Shown: in pieces, positions 38,266-38,278 of the stretch
Position numbering within the stretch: position 1 is the stretch's first letter
Layout: each line of letters begins with the position of its first letter
IMG/VR virus record: IMGVR_UViG_3300037882_002550
Span: 1-38,278 of that record
Length of the DNA stretch: 38,278 bases
Reading direction: 5' to 3' (one strand)
Source of the DNA: a virus
The notes under the pieces: model-generated
What the model was told of the DNA's origin: nothing
Seen by the model: the letters and a program-made list of their open reading frames with translations, nothing else
Databases searched by the model: none
Program-made: the position numbers and the translations under genes

Positions 38266-38278
38266 AGTGGAGGAAGCC
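38266..38278. repeat. Terminal 13-bp direct repeat, right copy
   Basis: AGTGGAGGAAGCC, identical to bases 1-13. When the molecule is closed through this repeat, the non-coding region (1-473) joins the 86 bp upstream of the small terminase. Confidence 0.7.

Noticed and set aside
1-38278. Window ends as prophage attL/attR
   Set aside because: The 13-bp repeat lies in the small-terminase upstream region and the tRNA-derived site is internal at 15.7 kb, so cos or assembly closure fits better.

Overview
The window looks like the essentially complete genome of a temperate, lambda-like siphovirus, probably seen as a circular or cos-ended molecule: the same 13 bases form both ends, and the ends fall just upstream of the small terminase gene. 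Head and tail gene order follows the lambda pattern (small terminase, GpA-type large terminase, gpW-like joiner, GpB-type portal, S49 protease, scaffold, capsid, connectors, major tail protein, tail chaperone with a -1 frameshift, tape measure, tail tip, fibre). The host cannot be named from the sequence. Composition is moderately GC-rich, many starts lack a Shine-Dalgarno sequence, and the lysis genes imply a cell wall with peptidoglycan. A Verrucomicrobiota or related host is a weak guess only.

Layout: (1) 1-473 is non-coding, with CCTATGC repeats. (2) 474-13640, minus strand, is the early operon, read right to left: small unknown genes, a ParB-like protein, a block of proteins carrying DnaJ-type CxxCxGxG zinc knuckles (one with an ASCH domain), a probable Acb2/Tad1-type anti-defence protein, a tyrosine integrase, a zinc-ribbon primase and a P-loop helicase. 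(3) 13641-15329 is the control region: divergent promoters with a palindromic operator, then the only plus-strand genes (HTH regulator, BRO-N antirepressor-like protein, strong terminator, small membrane protein). (4) 15326-15792 is the likely attachment region: the 3' end of a tRNA lies inside the 5' end of a truncated integrase-SHOCT gene, beside tandem TGGGCAAAA repeats. (5) 15808-17661, minus strand, is lysis: amidase, alpha/beta-hydrolase-like protein, holin candidate. (6) 17693-38192, minus strand, is the structural operon, transcribed from the small terminase leftwards to the fibre.

The genes suggest this life cycle. The HTH protein and operators set the lysogeny switch and the BRO protein may antagonise it. 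The early operon replicates the DNA with its own primase and helicase and carries integration and counter-defence functions. The late operon packages DNA from the cos-like region and builds the virion, with hairpins after the capsid and major tail protein genes that could set expression ratios. The lysis cassette releases progeny.

The least expected features are a tRNA-Leu-like element with a perfect 20-bp inverted repeat inside the ASCH-protein reading frame (7201-7345), a TTTGACA element at a near-constant 13-15 bases before the start codons of several late genes, an excess of CTAACA/TGTTAG hexamers that cluster in gene leaders, and an attachment site that interrupts an integrase reading frame. 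All domain calls are by eye from motifs and synteny. No database search was run.
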